A DNA stretch of 9,530 nt from Longilinea sp964536805 (GTDB taxonomy: Bacteria; Chloroflexota; Anaerolineae; Anaerolineales; Anaerolineaceae): positions 1-9,530 of the forward strand of contig CAZHYQ010000051.1 in NCBI GenBank assembly GCA_964536805.1, written 5' to 3'. This document shows, piece after piece, positions 1 through 6,717 of this stretch (position 1 is its first letter; each line of letters starts with the position of its first letter). Made by a program: the position numbers and the translations under genes. Below the pieces are notes generated by a model. It was not told the origin of the DNA, searched no databases, and saw only the letters and a program-made list of their open reading frames with translations.

Positions 1-1395
1 CGGGTCGCGCGCGCCGTCGGGCACGCCCCAGCGCATGCGCTTCTCCGGGCCGGGCAGCAGGGTGAACTGGCAGCCCTCGGCCTGGCGCAGGAACAACGCA
101 CCCAGGTCGCCGGCGTCGCGCGGCTCCTTCCAACGCCCGGCATCCGCCAGGGCGGTGAAATCCCAGCCCAGCTTCGATTTGCTGGCACCGCTGAAGGTGA
201 AGGCATGCACCCGCCCCGGCAGGCTGCGCTCGAGGAAGGCTGCCAGCCCGGCGCCCACCCCGGTGGCATCCACCACCAGCCAGCGTGCCCGCCAGTGCTC
301 GGCCTGGGCGCGCACCTCGCGGTACAGCCGGTCGTGACCCGCCCCCTGCCAGATCTGGCGCGCCACGCAGCGGTAGGTTGGCGCGTGGATCATGGCATCC
401 GCGCAGCTGGAGAGATCCACTTCCACCACCGTCAGCGCGGTGGCATCCCGTCCCGGGTTGGCAAGGCTGTCGCTGCTTTGCAGCCCGGCGTCCTCGCCGC
501 CCACGTCCAGCAGCATTGCGTAGCTTTGCCCGGCGCGCGGGCAATTCAAGGCGGCGTGATCGCCCTGCATCAGTGCCCGGCGCGCTGCCGGGAACAGACC
601 GCCGTTCTCGTTGATTTCCTGCGAGAAGAACTGGCTCTGCACGGCCGGGTGGTCGCGCCCCAGCGAGGCGATCTGCCCTGCCACGAAGGCGTGGTAGGCC
701 GGAACCTCCTCGCCCACCTGGTTGGCGTTGGCGACAAAGGCGCGCTTATACTTATCTTTTGGATCCAGCGCATCCAGCGCCTGCGCGGCGCGCAGTTCGC
801 GTGCCAGCAAGGTGTGCGCCGTCCAGGCTGTGCCCCAGAAGATGCGCGTGGCGTTGGTCGAGGCCGCCATCGGGGCAATTTCCCGGTCAAACTTGTCGAT
901 CTGCACGTCCTGCGCCTCGTCCACCTCCAGCAGCGTCGAGGCGGTGGCGCCGACGATGTTGGCCTCCGGCGCGCCGGAGAGAAAGGCGATGCGCGCGCGG
1001 TTGATGCGGAAGATATAGCCGCTTTCCTTGCTGTAGTGATTACGGGTCAGATCGTTGCGCCGCAGCACGCGCTCAAGGCGGCGCATAGCGTTCAGGCTTT
1101 GCGGTTTCCAGGTTGGCGAAACCTTGACCATCTCGGCGTCGGTATCCTGCAGTTTAGCCAGCAGGAAGGCCTCCAGTAGCGCCTGCAGTTCGTTTTTACC
1201 GGCCTGGCGCGGGAACATCACCACCAGACTGCGTCCCAGGTGCGCCATTACCGAATGCACCGCGGCAGCCAGCGCGGCTTTTTGATATTCGCGCAGCCGG
1301 ATATGCGAGAATGTCCGCGTAAAAACCTCCCACTCCGTAAGGGCCAGCAGCACATCGTCCTTGTTCACCTCGCGCCCAACCGATTTTTCGCTCAT
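1..1395 (-). CDS. Phage terminase large subunit (TerL), 3' end cut by window edge
   Basis: The ATP-driven motor and nuclease that packages DNA into phage proheads. The frame is open for 465 codons from ATG 1395 to the left edge, so the C-terminus is missing. Visible motifs: Walker A-like MFPRQAGKNE (residues 60-69, K67), Walker B LLEVDE (155-160, D159/E160), a coupling motif FWGTAWT (186-192), then a RNase H-fold nuclease region with candidate acidic residues D297 (LLDVGGED) and D376 (LVVDATGVGAG). A third nuclease acid may be D412 or lie beyond the edge. The start overlaps the stop of the upstream small gene by four bases (ATGA, 1392-1395), which indicates translational coupling. Codon use is GC-rich and no frameshift or stop is seen, so the visible part looks intact. 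Family call is by motif order; prophage, satellite or gene-transfer-agent origin cannot be separated here because portal and capsid genes would lie to the left. Confidence 0.88.
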   Translation of the reverse strand, partial: MSEKSVGREVNKDDVLLALTEWEVFTRTFSHIRLREYQKAALAAAVHSVMAHLGRSLVVMFPRQAGKNELQALLEAFLLAKLQDTDAEMVKVSPTWKPQSLNAMRRLERVLRRNDLTRNHYSKESGYIFRINRARIAFLSGAPEANIVGATASTLLEVDEAQDVQIDKFDREIAPMAASTNATRIFWGTAWTAHTLLARELRAAQALDALDPKDKYKRAFVANANQVGEEVPAYHAFVAGQIASLGRDHPAVQSQFFSQEINENGGLFPAARRALMQGDHAALNCPRAGQSYAMLLDVGGEDAGLQSSDSLANPGRDATALTVVEVDLSSCADAMIHAPTYRCVARQIWQGAGHDRLYREVRAQAEHWRARWLVVDATGVGAGLAAFLERSLPGRVHAFTFSGASKSKLGWDFTALADAGRWKEPRDAGDLGALFLRQAEGCQFTLLPGPEKRMRWGVPDGARDP

Positions 1396-1706
1396 TCCAT
1401 CTCCACGCCGTGCTCGCGGCGGTAGGCATCCAGCTCATCCAGCGCCTCGCGCAGCGCCAGGTCCAGTTCGGCGTTGGCGTCGCGCAGCGCCCCCAGCGCC
1501 CGTTCGGTTTTGAGCAGCCCCGAAAGCTGCCCGGCAGCCCGTCCGGCCGCGCCCCACAGCCGCACCAGGTCCATCACCGCGCGGTCCTCCTCGGCCATGG
1601 CCGCCGCGCGCTGAATGATCTCACGCAGCAGCTGGATCTCGTCCTCCAGCCCGGGCACCGCGCGCCCGCGCTTTGGCTTGCGGCGGCCCGTCGAAGTTGC
1701 GCCCAT
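1392..1706 (-). CDS. Small helical protein in terminase small-subunit position
   Basis: 104 residues from ATG 1706, or 133 if the in-frame ATG at 1793 is used. I prefer 1706 because GGGAGG lies just upstream, although its spacing of about 3 bases is short, and because the 29 extra residues are Arg/Pro-rich and low in structure signal. The protein starts with a basic segment (TGRRKPKRGR), followed by acidic, heptad-rich helices (LEDEIQLLREIIQRA; LLKTERALGALRDANAELD), so it is predicted all-helical and partly coiled coil. The stop overlaps the TerL start (ATGA). Position, size, basic N-terminus and helices fit a TerS-like DNA-recognition partner, but I see no family-defining motif. It could instead be another small phage protein. 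Existence as a gene is well supported by the overlap; the TerS role is inference. Confidence 0.65.
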   Translation of the reverse strand: MGATSTGRRKPKRGRAVPGLEDEIQLLREIIQRAAAMAEEDRAVMDLVRLWGAAGRAAGQLSGLLKTERALGALRDANAELDLALREALDELDAYRREHGVEME

Positions 1707-1794
1707 ATCCCTCCCGTTGGCCGGGCAAGGGCGCTTTGGGCGGCGCGTTGGCCCCCGTGCGCTTTGGATGTTCGCTGCGTCCGTGCCCGGCATT

Positions 1795-1810
1795 CAAAAT
1801 AGATATTTTG
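1795..1810. promoter_or_regulatory. Inverted repeat upstream of terminase cassette, candidate operator
   Basis: CAAAATA (1795-1801) and TATTTTG (1804-1810) form a perfect 7-bp inverted repeat around GA. It lies in AT-rich DNA about 90 bases before the preferred start of the small terminase-cassette gene and 2 bases before the alternative ATG at 1793. A second, overlapping imperfect symmetry, TAGA...TCTA, is present on the minus strand just upstream (TAGAACAAAATATCTA). This fits a dimeric repressor site but no specific regulator can be named. TTGACA is present on the minus strand at 1864-1859, but its 17-bp partner TTAAGG is a poor -10. Confidence 0.3.
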
Positions 1811-1966
1811 TTCTATTTATGAAGACAGCATACGACCTTAAAGAGGAAATGCGCAACCTGTCAAAAGAGGAAATTTTGGATTAAAAAGGGAAATGGGGCG
1901 AAGAAAGGGCGGTATTCGTTGATACGGTATTCGTGAATGGTGAAGCGTAAACCGCCTGCCCTGTGA

Positions 1967-2034
1967 GGGCGACAGCATCCGGGGAATCTTCACTGCCGGG
2001 GAAAAAAGTTACGACTTCCCGGATGCTGTCGCCC
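1967..2034. repeat. Palindromic repeat element A
   Basis: GGGCGACAGCATCCGGG (1967-1983) is exactly complementary to 2018-2034, a perfect 17-bp stem enclosing 34 bases. The unit is preceded by ACCGCCTGCCCTGTGA (1951-1966), which recurs with two changes before element C. Such a long perfect stem without a U-run is unlike a terminator and more like a REP/BIME-type repeat. Confidence 0.8.
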
Positions 2035-2051
2035 GCAACGGTACCATGCTG

Positions 2052-2114
2052 GGCGAAGCAGGTCGGAATCAAGGCCCGTTCTTCATCTGCCCAACTTCCC
2101 GACCTGCTATCGCC
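2052..2114. repeat. Palindromic repeat element B
   Basis: GGCGAAGCAGGTCGG (2052-2066) pairs with 2099-2114 through a stem of 10 bp (AGCAGGTCGG) plus 5 bp (GGCGA), separated by one bulged base at 2109. The ends GGGCGA / TCGCC match those of element A, while the inner stem sequence differs. It lies 17 bases to the right of element A. Confidence 0.7.
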
Positions 2115-2154
2115 TTTACGGAAATGCGCGGGATTCGACCATTTTGACCCCTGT

Positions 2155-2223
2155 ACCGCCTGTCCTGTAAGGGCGAGGCGAGATAATTCCGGTAAATCTT
2201 ATACGGCGTCGGAAGCCTCGCCC
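2155..2223. repeat. Palindromic repeat element C with direct-repeat leader
   Basis: The 22-base leader at 2155-2176 matches 1951-1972 with two differences. GGGCGAGGC (2171-2179) pairs perfectly with 2215-2223, and immediately inside TTCCG (2187-2191) pairs with CGGAA (2210-2214), leaving a 7-base bulge on one side. A shorter related leader, GACCTGTAAGAGCGACAG, occurs at 2267-2284 without a full palindrome. Confidence 0.7.
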
Positions 2224-2414
2224 CACCGTGCGCGGACAAGGGCTATCGCCCATTCATTTCGTCAAAGACCTGTAAGAGCGACAGAATGCTTTGGCTATCC
2301 AAGGACGGGTGGATGCACAACGGTATACATAAAGTCACCGCTTATTTTCCCGCCAAAGTGGCGCTCATTTCGCTGCCGTTGCAGAATAACCGCGGGCAGT
2401 GTAGAATGATTTAG

Positions 2415-2464
2415 GCAAGTCAGGTGCTATCCAAGGGGCAAACGCAATGGAGGGATAGCCTTGC
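2415..2464. repeat. Stem-loop E in repeat region
   Basis: GCTATCC (2426-2432) pairs with GGATAGC (2453-2459), and outside it GCAAG (2415-2419) pairs with CTTGC (2460-2464), leaving a one-sided 6-base bulge. CTATCCAAGG in its left arm also occurs at about 2294-2303, so it may be another degenerate unit of the local repeat cluster. There is no adjacent T-run, so a terminator is unlikely. Confidence 0.5.
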
Positions 2465-2509
2465 GGGTAACTTTCGGGCAGGTTTTGGAATTAATTGGCG
2501 AAGTGAACG

Positions 2510-2544
2510 GCATTTTGCAGTTAAAAAACTCCGTCACAAAATGC
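2510..2544. promoter_or_regulatory. 8-bp inverted repeat upstream of glycosyltransferase
   Basis: GCATTTTG (2510-2517) and CAAAATGC (2537-2544) are perfectly complementary with a 19-base spacer, ending 28 bases before the glycosyltransferase start. It may be an operator or a leader hairpin. No convincing -35/-10 pair was found in this region. Confidence 0.35.
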
Positions 2545-2572
2545 GGCTTAGCGATCGATCCAGGCGCAAAAA

Positions 2573-4138
2573 ATGATGTCCGGTATCCAGCAAAGAATTA
2601 AGCAGATTTTTCTCCCCGTTTTGCTATTTGCCATTCTTTTGGTTGTAGGCCTGACCATCTACCGGGACTATGGCATCTCCTGGGATGAGCCAATCCAAAG
2701 GGATGTCGGGGTTGCCAACGTTCAATACATCAAGGGTTTACCCAATTCATTGGCCGTCATGAACGACCGCTTTTATGGCCCAATCTACGAAGTCTTCCTG
2801 ATCGGGGTGGAAAAAATTGCCTCGCCCGCCACCTTGCGGGATGTTTTCTTCCTCCGGCATCTTTGCACATTTTTAACCTTCTTCATCGGGGCGGTTTTCT
2901 TTTATCTCCTCTCCAAAAACATCTTCAAACATTCTTCCACCGCGCTGCTTTGTTCGGTGGCGTTGATCCTCAGCCCGCGCATATTTGATAACGCTTTTTA
3001 TAATTCGAAAGATATTCCGCTGCTCGTTTTTTTTATTTTGAGCTTTACCCTGCTCATCCGGTTTGTCGAAACCCGCAGAATGTCTCTTTTGATCTTGCTT
3101 GCCGTGTTTTCCGCCATCACCACCACCATCCGGCTGGCCGGGATCCTGATTCCGGTTCTCGTCATCCTTATCATGGCGGAAGAACTCCTTCGCCCAGCCA
3201 CAAATTTCAAAGAAAGAATTTCTCACTTCCTGCCAAAATTCGCCCTATTTCTCCTGTTGTTTCTTTTCTTAACAATCCTTTTCTGGCCGATCCTTTGGTC
3301 CAATCCGGTTGGTCATTTTCTGCAGGCTCTGAAAGAGATGAGCCGTTTCAACTGGGATCATCCGGTCTTGTTCATGGGCAGTCTTCAGCCTGCCAGCCAA
3401 CTGCCGTGGTATTACCCTATCGTTTGGATCTTGATTTCGACGCCCATCGCATATTCCTGTCTTTTCCTGATTGGTCTTATCCAGCTGGTCGCCGGAATCG
3501 GCGCGTCTGCTGGCCGTTTCTTCGAAAAGCAGCAGCTGAAATTGTTCCTGATCGCGGCCTGGTTCTTCATTCCACTGACCATGGTCTTCATTCTCAAATC
3601 GGTGCTGTACGACTCGTGGCGGCACCTGTTTTTCATCTATCCCGCCTTTCTGCTGCTGGCTTTCTGGGGTTTTGAAAAAACCATTTTAAAGTTGAAAAAT
3701 ATATTCGGCCGGATTAACCTTGCTTCGGCTGCCTTGATCCTGGTTTTAGGGGTCTCCTTTATTTCCACCGCCCTCTTCATGATCCAGGCGCATCCCTACG
3801 AGCAGCTGTATTTCAACCGCCTGGCTGGAAAAAACCTGAGCGAAATTCAAGATCGCTTTGACATGGATTATTGGGGATTGGCCTACCGCAGCGGATTGGA
3901 ATTCATCAGCCTCGATAAGAGCCCTGTGATTAAGTACGTTTCGGAAACCTCGCCAGGCAGCTATACCTTCATCCTTCCGCAAGAGGATGCGAAGCGGTTG
4001 AACTGGATTGAAAATGAGCAGGAAGCCAGCTATTTAATCACCAACTACCGCTGGAAAAAATCCTACCCGTCCTATCAGGAAGTGTATTCCGTCCAGGTGG
4101 AAGGCGTTAAGATTTTATCTGTATTCAAGCTCAAATAG
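2573..4138 (+). CDS. GT-C family membrane glycosyltransferase (GT39/PMT-like)
   Basis: A 521-residue polytopic membrane protein that should transfer a sugar from a polyprenyl-phosphate donor on the outer face of the membrane. After a first membrane helix (about 12-30) comes the acidic loop GISWDEP (34-40, D38/E39), the placement of the catalytic Asp/Glu in GT-C enzymes. Further family-like motifs are RHLCTFL (95-101), SPRIFDNAFYNSKDIP (134-149), WRHLFFIYPAF (349-359), AHPYEQLYFNRLAG (406-419) and DMDYWGLAYR (430-439). About ten or more hydrophobic helices lie between residues 12 and 405, followed by a soluble C-terminal domain of about 115 residues. The start is ATG 2573 (ATGATG; 2576 is equally possible); no clear SD is seen. 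It is convergent with the next gene, stops 10 bases apart. The DNA is clearly AT-richer than the genes on both sides, which suggests acquisition from elsewhere. Acceptor and sugar are unknown. Confidence 0.82.
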   Translation: MMSGIQQRIKQIFLPVLLFAILLVVGLTIYRDYGISWDEPIQRDVGVANVQYIKGLPNSLAVMNDRFYGPIYEVFLIGVEKIASPATLRDVFFLRHLCTFLTFFIGAVFFYLLSKNIFKHSSTALLCSVALILSPRIFDNAFYNSKDIPLLVFFILSFTLLIRFVETRRMSLLILLAVFSAITTTIRLAGILIPVLVILIMAEELLRPATNFKERISHFLPKFALFLLLFLFLTILFWPILWSNPVGHFLQALKEMSRFNWDHPVLFMGSLQPASQLPWYYPIVWILISTPIAYSCLFLIGLIQLVAGIGASAGRFFEKQQLKLFLIAAWFFIPLTMVFILKSVLYDSWRHLFFIYPAFLLLAFWGFEKTILKLKNIFGRINLASAALILVLGVSFISTALFMIQAHPYEQLYFNRLAGKNLSEIQDRFDMDYWGLAYRSGLEFISLDKSPVIKYVSETSPGSYTFILPQEDAKRLNWIENEQEASYLITNYRWKKSYPSYQEVYSVQVEGVKILSVFKLK

Positions 4139-4148
4139 CGCGTCCCCC

Positions 4149-4817
4149 TCACGAATTCCCCAGGATTTCCTCTTCGCCGCAACAGTCATCCGCCAGGCTG
4201 GCGGCTTTCTCAAAGGCTTCTTTGCCCTCGTTCACCGAAAAATAGATCAGACCAAGCGCGCCCAGGCTGTCGATAAAGCCAAAACCGGTGAACTGGTAGA
4301 TCAGGCTGGCGATCAATAAAACCACCGACATATAGATGCACACCATGGTGCAATTGGCATCCGCCAGAATGGGCGCCGAAGCCAGCCGGCGGCCAACCCG
4401 GCGCTTGCCCGCCACCAGCAGCCCCATGACGGCAATCGAGATCAAAGAGATGATCAGACCCGGCAAGGTGGTGGCAGGTTTGTGAACCGTGAAAAGGTTG
4501 TAGAGCGCGGTCGCGCCAAGCCCGGCCGCCAGGATAAAGAAGGAAACGCCGGTAATGCGCAAGGCTGTCTGTTCGAATTGCGAGCGCGGCGTGCCGGGAT
4601 TTTTGCGGATGCGCAGCACCATGGCGAGAATGCCCAGTCCGGACATGACCTCAATAAACGAGTCGATTCCGAAACCAAATAGCGTCAGGGTCTCATCCTG
4701 GGCACCGAAATAAATGGAGACCGCACCCTCGGCCAGGTTGTAGAAAATGGTAAAGAGCGCCAACCACAGCGCAATCGACCAGTATTTTTGATTATCATCC
4801 TGCGCGTTACCGTCCAT
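4149..4817 (-). CDS. CDF-like cation transporter membrane protein
   Basis: 222 residues with about six hydrophobic helices (around 14-36, 44-70, 88-110, 118-136, 155-175, 178-195), the layout of a cation diffusion facilitator transmembrane domain. FGFGIDSFIEV (47-57) corresponds to the CDF TM2 signature and LADANCTMVC (151-160) to the TM5 signature; FIDSLGALGL (181-190) matches the end of the domain. The usual HxxxD zinc ligands are not there: TM2 offers D52/E56 and TM5 D153/C156/C160. The soluble C-terminal CDF domain is absent; the tail instead has an acidic, Cys-containing DDCCGEEE. This fits a short CDF-like subfamily (TMEM163-like), so metal and direction of transport are uncertain. ATG 4817 is the first in-frame start; the SD is weak. 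It is transcribed alone from a promoter in the gap shared with elp3. Confidence 0.72.
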   Translation of the reverse strand: MDGNAQDDNQKYWSIALWLALFTIFYNLAEGAVSIYFGAQDETLTLFGFGIDSFIEVMSGLGILAMVLRIRKNPGTPRSQFEQTALRITGVSFFILAAGLGATALYNLFTVHKPATTLPGLIISLISIAVMGLLVAGKRRVGRRLASAPILADANCTMVCIYMSVVLLIASLIYQFTGFGFIDSLGALGLIYFSVNEGKEAFEKAASLADDCCGEEEILGNS

Positions 4818-4915
4818 GAACTCACACTCATTTCTCCAATACCGTTAATTGGGCCATCACGGACAAACTCTGAAAAAAATTTTCGGGATCAAAACTCAAT
4901 CCAATCGATGGCGTC

Positions 4916-4944
4916 ATTGTACTGTGTTCAACCCCGCCCATCAA
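4916..4944 (-). promoter_or_regulatory. Sigma-70-like promoter for CDF-like gene
   Basis: On the minus strand, TTGATG (4944-4939) and TACAAT (4921-4916) are separated by exactly 17 bases. Transcription would begin near 4909 and give a leader of roughly 90 nt before ATG 4817. It is a good match by sequence and spacing, but untested. Confidence 0.5.
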
Positions 4945-5004
4945 CACAAGCTTTGGCCTGCCCACCTGTCCGCTTCACGCAGCCCGAATTGCCTGTCAAT
5001 GCGG

Positions 5005-5010
5005 TAAAAT
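5005..5010 (+). promoter_or_regulatory. Candidate -10 element of elp3, near-leaderless start
   Basis: TAAAAT lies 9 bases before ATG 5020. Transcription starting about 7 bases downstream of the element would leave a leader of only about 3 nt. No SD is present before the ATG, which agrees with a leaderless or near-leaderless message, but no -35 element is visible at 16-18 bp. Confidence 0.3.
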
Positions 5011-5019
5011 AAGACTCTT

Positions 5020-6627
5020 ATGGTTGACTTTGACCGCAAAGTGGAAGACTGGAATAAAGCCCGCGCCGTCACGCCGGAGATGCTGGAGATGGCGCGCCTG
5101 GTGCTGGAAGAAATGCGCACTTCGGGCGACGTGTTCAAAACCCTGCGCAAACACCCGCTTCCCGGCGGCGGCTATCTGGCCAAGCATGTGCTGGTGGCAG
5201 CCTATCGCGAGCTGGTGGACAGCGGCCAATGGCCCGCCGACCCGTCCCTGCTAGCGCGCATCCGCATGAAACCGGTGCGCACGCTCTCCGGCGTCACCAC
5301 CGTAACCGTGCTCACCAAGCCGTACCCGTGCCCGGGCAAGTGCATCTTCTGCCCCACCGACGTGCGCATGCCCAAGAGCTACCTGCCGGATGAACCCGGC
5401 GCGGCGCGCGCCTTTCAGAATGCCTTCGATCCCTTCGACCAGGTGCGCTCGCGCCTGGATTCGTACGACGCCGTCGGCCATCCCTCCGACAAGGTGGAGC
5501 TGCTCATCCTGGGCGGCACGTGGAGTTCCTACAAGCGCGACTACCAGGAATGGTTCGTGCGGCGCTGCTTCGACGCGCTCAACGGTGCCGATTCAGCCAC
5601 GCTCGACGAAGCCCAGGCGCGCAACGAAACCGCCGCCCACCGCAATGTGGGCCTGGTGATCGAGACCCGCCCGGATGAGATCACGCCGGCCGAGCTGGCC
5701 TGGCTGCGCCGCCTGGGCGTGACCAAGGTGCAGATGGGCGCGCAGTCGCTGGATGACCGCGTGCTGGAACTGAACAAGCGCGGGCACACCGCCGCCCGCA
5801 CCCTGCAGGCTGCCGTCATGCTGCGCGCCGCCGGCTTCAAAATTGTGCTGCATTGGATGCCCAATCTGCTGGGCGCCACGGTCGACAGCGACCGGGCCGA
5901 CTTCGCCCGTTTGTGGGACGACGGCTACGCGCCCGACGAGATCAAGATCTATCCCACCCAGCTGCTGGCCAACGCCGATTTATATGCCTACTGGCAGCGC
6001 GGTGAGTACATCCCCTACACCACCGCTGAACTGGTGAATTTAATTGCCGACGTCAAGCCCGGCATTCCACCCTACTGCCGCGTCAACCGCGTCATCCGCG
6101 ACATCCCCTCCACGCACGTGGTGGACGGCAACCGCCGCACCAGCCTGCGCCAGGATGTGCTGGCCGAACTGGAACGCCGCGGGCAGCACTGCAACTGCGT
6201 CCGCTGCCGCGAGGTGCGCGGGCAGGCTGTTTCGCCCGATACCCTGACCTTGCAGGATTTTATCTATCATCCAGCCTCAGCCGAAGAGCACTTCCTGCAG
6301 TTTGTCACCCCCGAAGACCGCATCGCCGGCTATTTGCGCCTGTCGCTGCCGGAGGCCGATGCCCCCGCATTGAATATGCCCGACCTGACCGGCGCGGCGC
6401 TCATCCGCGAGGTGCATGTTTATGGGCAGGCGCTGGCGGTGGGTGCCGAAGCCGAAGGCGCCGCCCAGCATATCGGCCTGGGCACCGCCCTGCTCGAACG
6501 CGCCTCTGACCTGGCCCGCGCGGCCGGTTTTAAGCACCTGGCGGTCATCGCCGCCGTGGGCACGCGCCGCTATTACGAAGCGCGCGGTTTCCAGCGCGGC
6601 GAGTTGTATATGGTGAAGGAATTGTAA
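5020..6627 (+). CDS. elp3: Elp3-type tRNA U34 carboxymethyl-modifying radical SAM/acetyltransferase
   Basis: A single-polypeptide Elp3 of 535 residues, near the usual bacterial/archaeal length. Elp3 enzymes use acetyl-CoA and SAM radical chemistry to build the cm5 group on wobble uridine 34 of tRNAs. The N-terminal tRNA-binding part (about 1-95) is followed by the radical SAM domain with CX3CX2C cysteines C104, C108 and C111 (YPCPGKCIFCP), then family blocks LLILGGTWSSY (161-171), VIETRPDEITP (213-223), QMGAQSLDD (238-246), KIVLHWMPNLLG (274-285), IYPTQLL (310-316) and the RVIRDIPSTHVV segment (357-368). H390/C391/C393/C396 form the expected zinc-binding site. The GNAT domain (about 420-535) has QHIGLG (483-488) for acetyl-CoA binding and YYEARGF (518-524). 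All expected catalytic elements are present. Start at 5020 is supported by homology to the N-terminus and a -10 element just upstream. No Elp1/2/4-6 partner genes are nearby, as expected for bacterial Elp3. Confidence 0.93.
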   Translation: MVDFDRKVEDWNKARAVTPEMLEMARLVLEEMRTSGDVFKTLRKHPLPGGGYLAKHVLVAAYRELVDSGQWPADPSLLARIRMKPVRTLSGVTTVTVLTKPYPCPGKCIFCPTDVRMPKSYLPDEPGAARAFQNAFDPFDQVRSRLDSYDAVGHPSDKVELLILGGTWSSYKRDYQEWFVRRCFDALNGADSATLDEAQARNETAAHRNVGLVIETRPDEITPAELAWLRRLGVTKVQMGAQSLDDRVLELNKRGHTAARTLQAAVMLRAAGFKIVLHWMPNLLGATVDSDRADFARLWDDGYAPDEIKIYPTQLLANADLYAYWQRGEYIPYTTAELVNLIADVKPGIPPYCRVNRVIRDIPSTHVVDGNRRTSLRQDVLAELERRGQHCNCVRCREVRGQAVSPDTLTLQDFIYHPASAEEHFLQFVTPEDRIAGYLRLSLPEADAPALNMPDLTGAALIREVHVYGQALAVGAEAEGAAQHIGLGTALLERASDLARAAGFKHLAVIAAVGTRRYYEARGFQRGELYMVKEL

Positions 6628-6672
6628 GAACGGCTAACTTACGCAACTGGCTTGACACACCCTTTGCTGATG

Positions 6673-6717
6673 ATCCTGAATTTGGTAGTGGCGGGTCGCG
6701 ACCCGCCGCTACAGGAT
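6673..6717. repeat. Near-perfect palindrome downstream of elp3
   Basis: Positions 6685-6712 form a 14-bp stem with no loop, perfect except for one T-G pair (6689/6708), centred on TCGCGA. ATCCTG (6673-6678) and CAGGAT (6712-6717) can extend it beyond a bulge. Read on the minus strand it begins CCTGTAGCGGCGGG, resembling the CCTGTAAGGGCGAGG leader of element C, so it may be another member of the same repeat class. No T-run follows, so it is not a typical intrinsic terminator. Confidence 0.7.

Larger units (their letters stand above)
1794..2572. other. Gene-free, repeat-rich intergenic region
   Basis: About 780 bases between the terminase cassette and the glycosyltransferase. No frame here encodes a recognisable protein; the open frames overlap inverted repeats and have no domain or credible RBS. 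The stretch holds a candidate operator at its left end, a cluster of three long imperfect palindromes (about 1951-2224), a further short stem-loop and direct-repeat unit near 2267-2300, a hairpin at 2415-2464, and an 8-bp inverted repeat at 2510-2544. No tRNA, CRISPR or transposase remnant was recognised. Confidence 0.6.

Noticed and set aside
205..1179. 324-codon open frame on the plus strand
   Set aside because: It is antisense to the terminase large subunit, whose motifs are clear; the plus-strand translation has no domain and owes its length to GC-rich codons.
1836..1864. Minus-strand promoter TTGACA-17-TTAAGG for the terminase cassette
   Set aside because: The -35 is perfect but the -10 matches the consensus poorly, so it is not annotated as a promoter.
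1819..1884. 21-codon plus-strand frame beginning MKTAYDLKEE
   Set aside because: The translation is protein-like and AGAGGAAATG motifs occur within it, but there is no SD before its ATG and nothing else supports expression, so it is left unannotated.
1951..2300. CRISPR array
   Set aside because: Repeats are imperfect, unevenly spaced and palindromic across 50-70 bases, without constant short repeats and unique spacers, and no cas gene is nearby.
1963..2409. 148-codon open frame on the plus strand
   Set aside because: It runs through both arms of the palindromic repeats, has no RBS, and its Ser/Arg/Cys-rich translation resembles nothing.
4139..4148. Bidirectional terminator between the convergent glycosyltransferase and CDF-like genes
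   Set aside because: Only ten bases separate the stops and no stem with a T-run is visible there or just inside either gene end.
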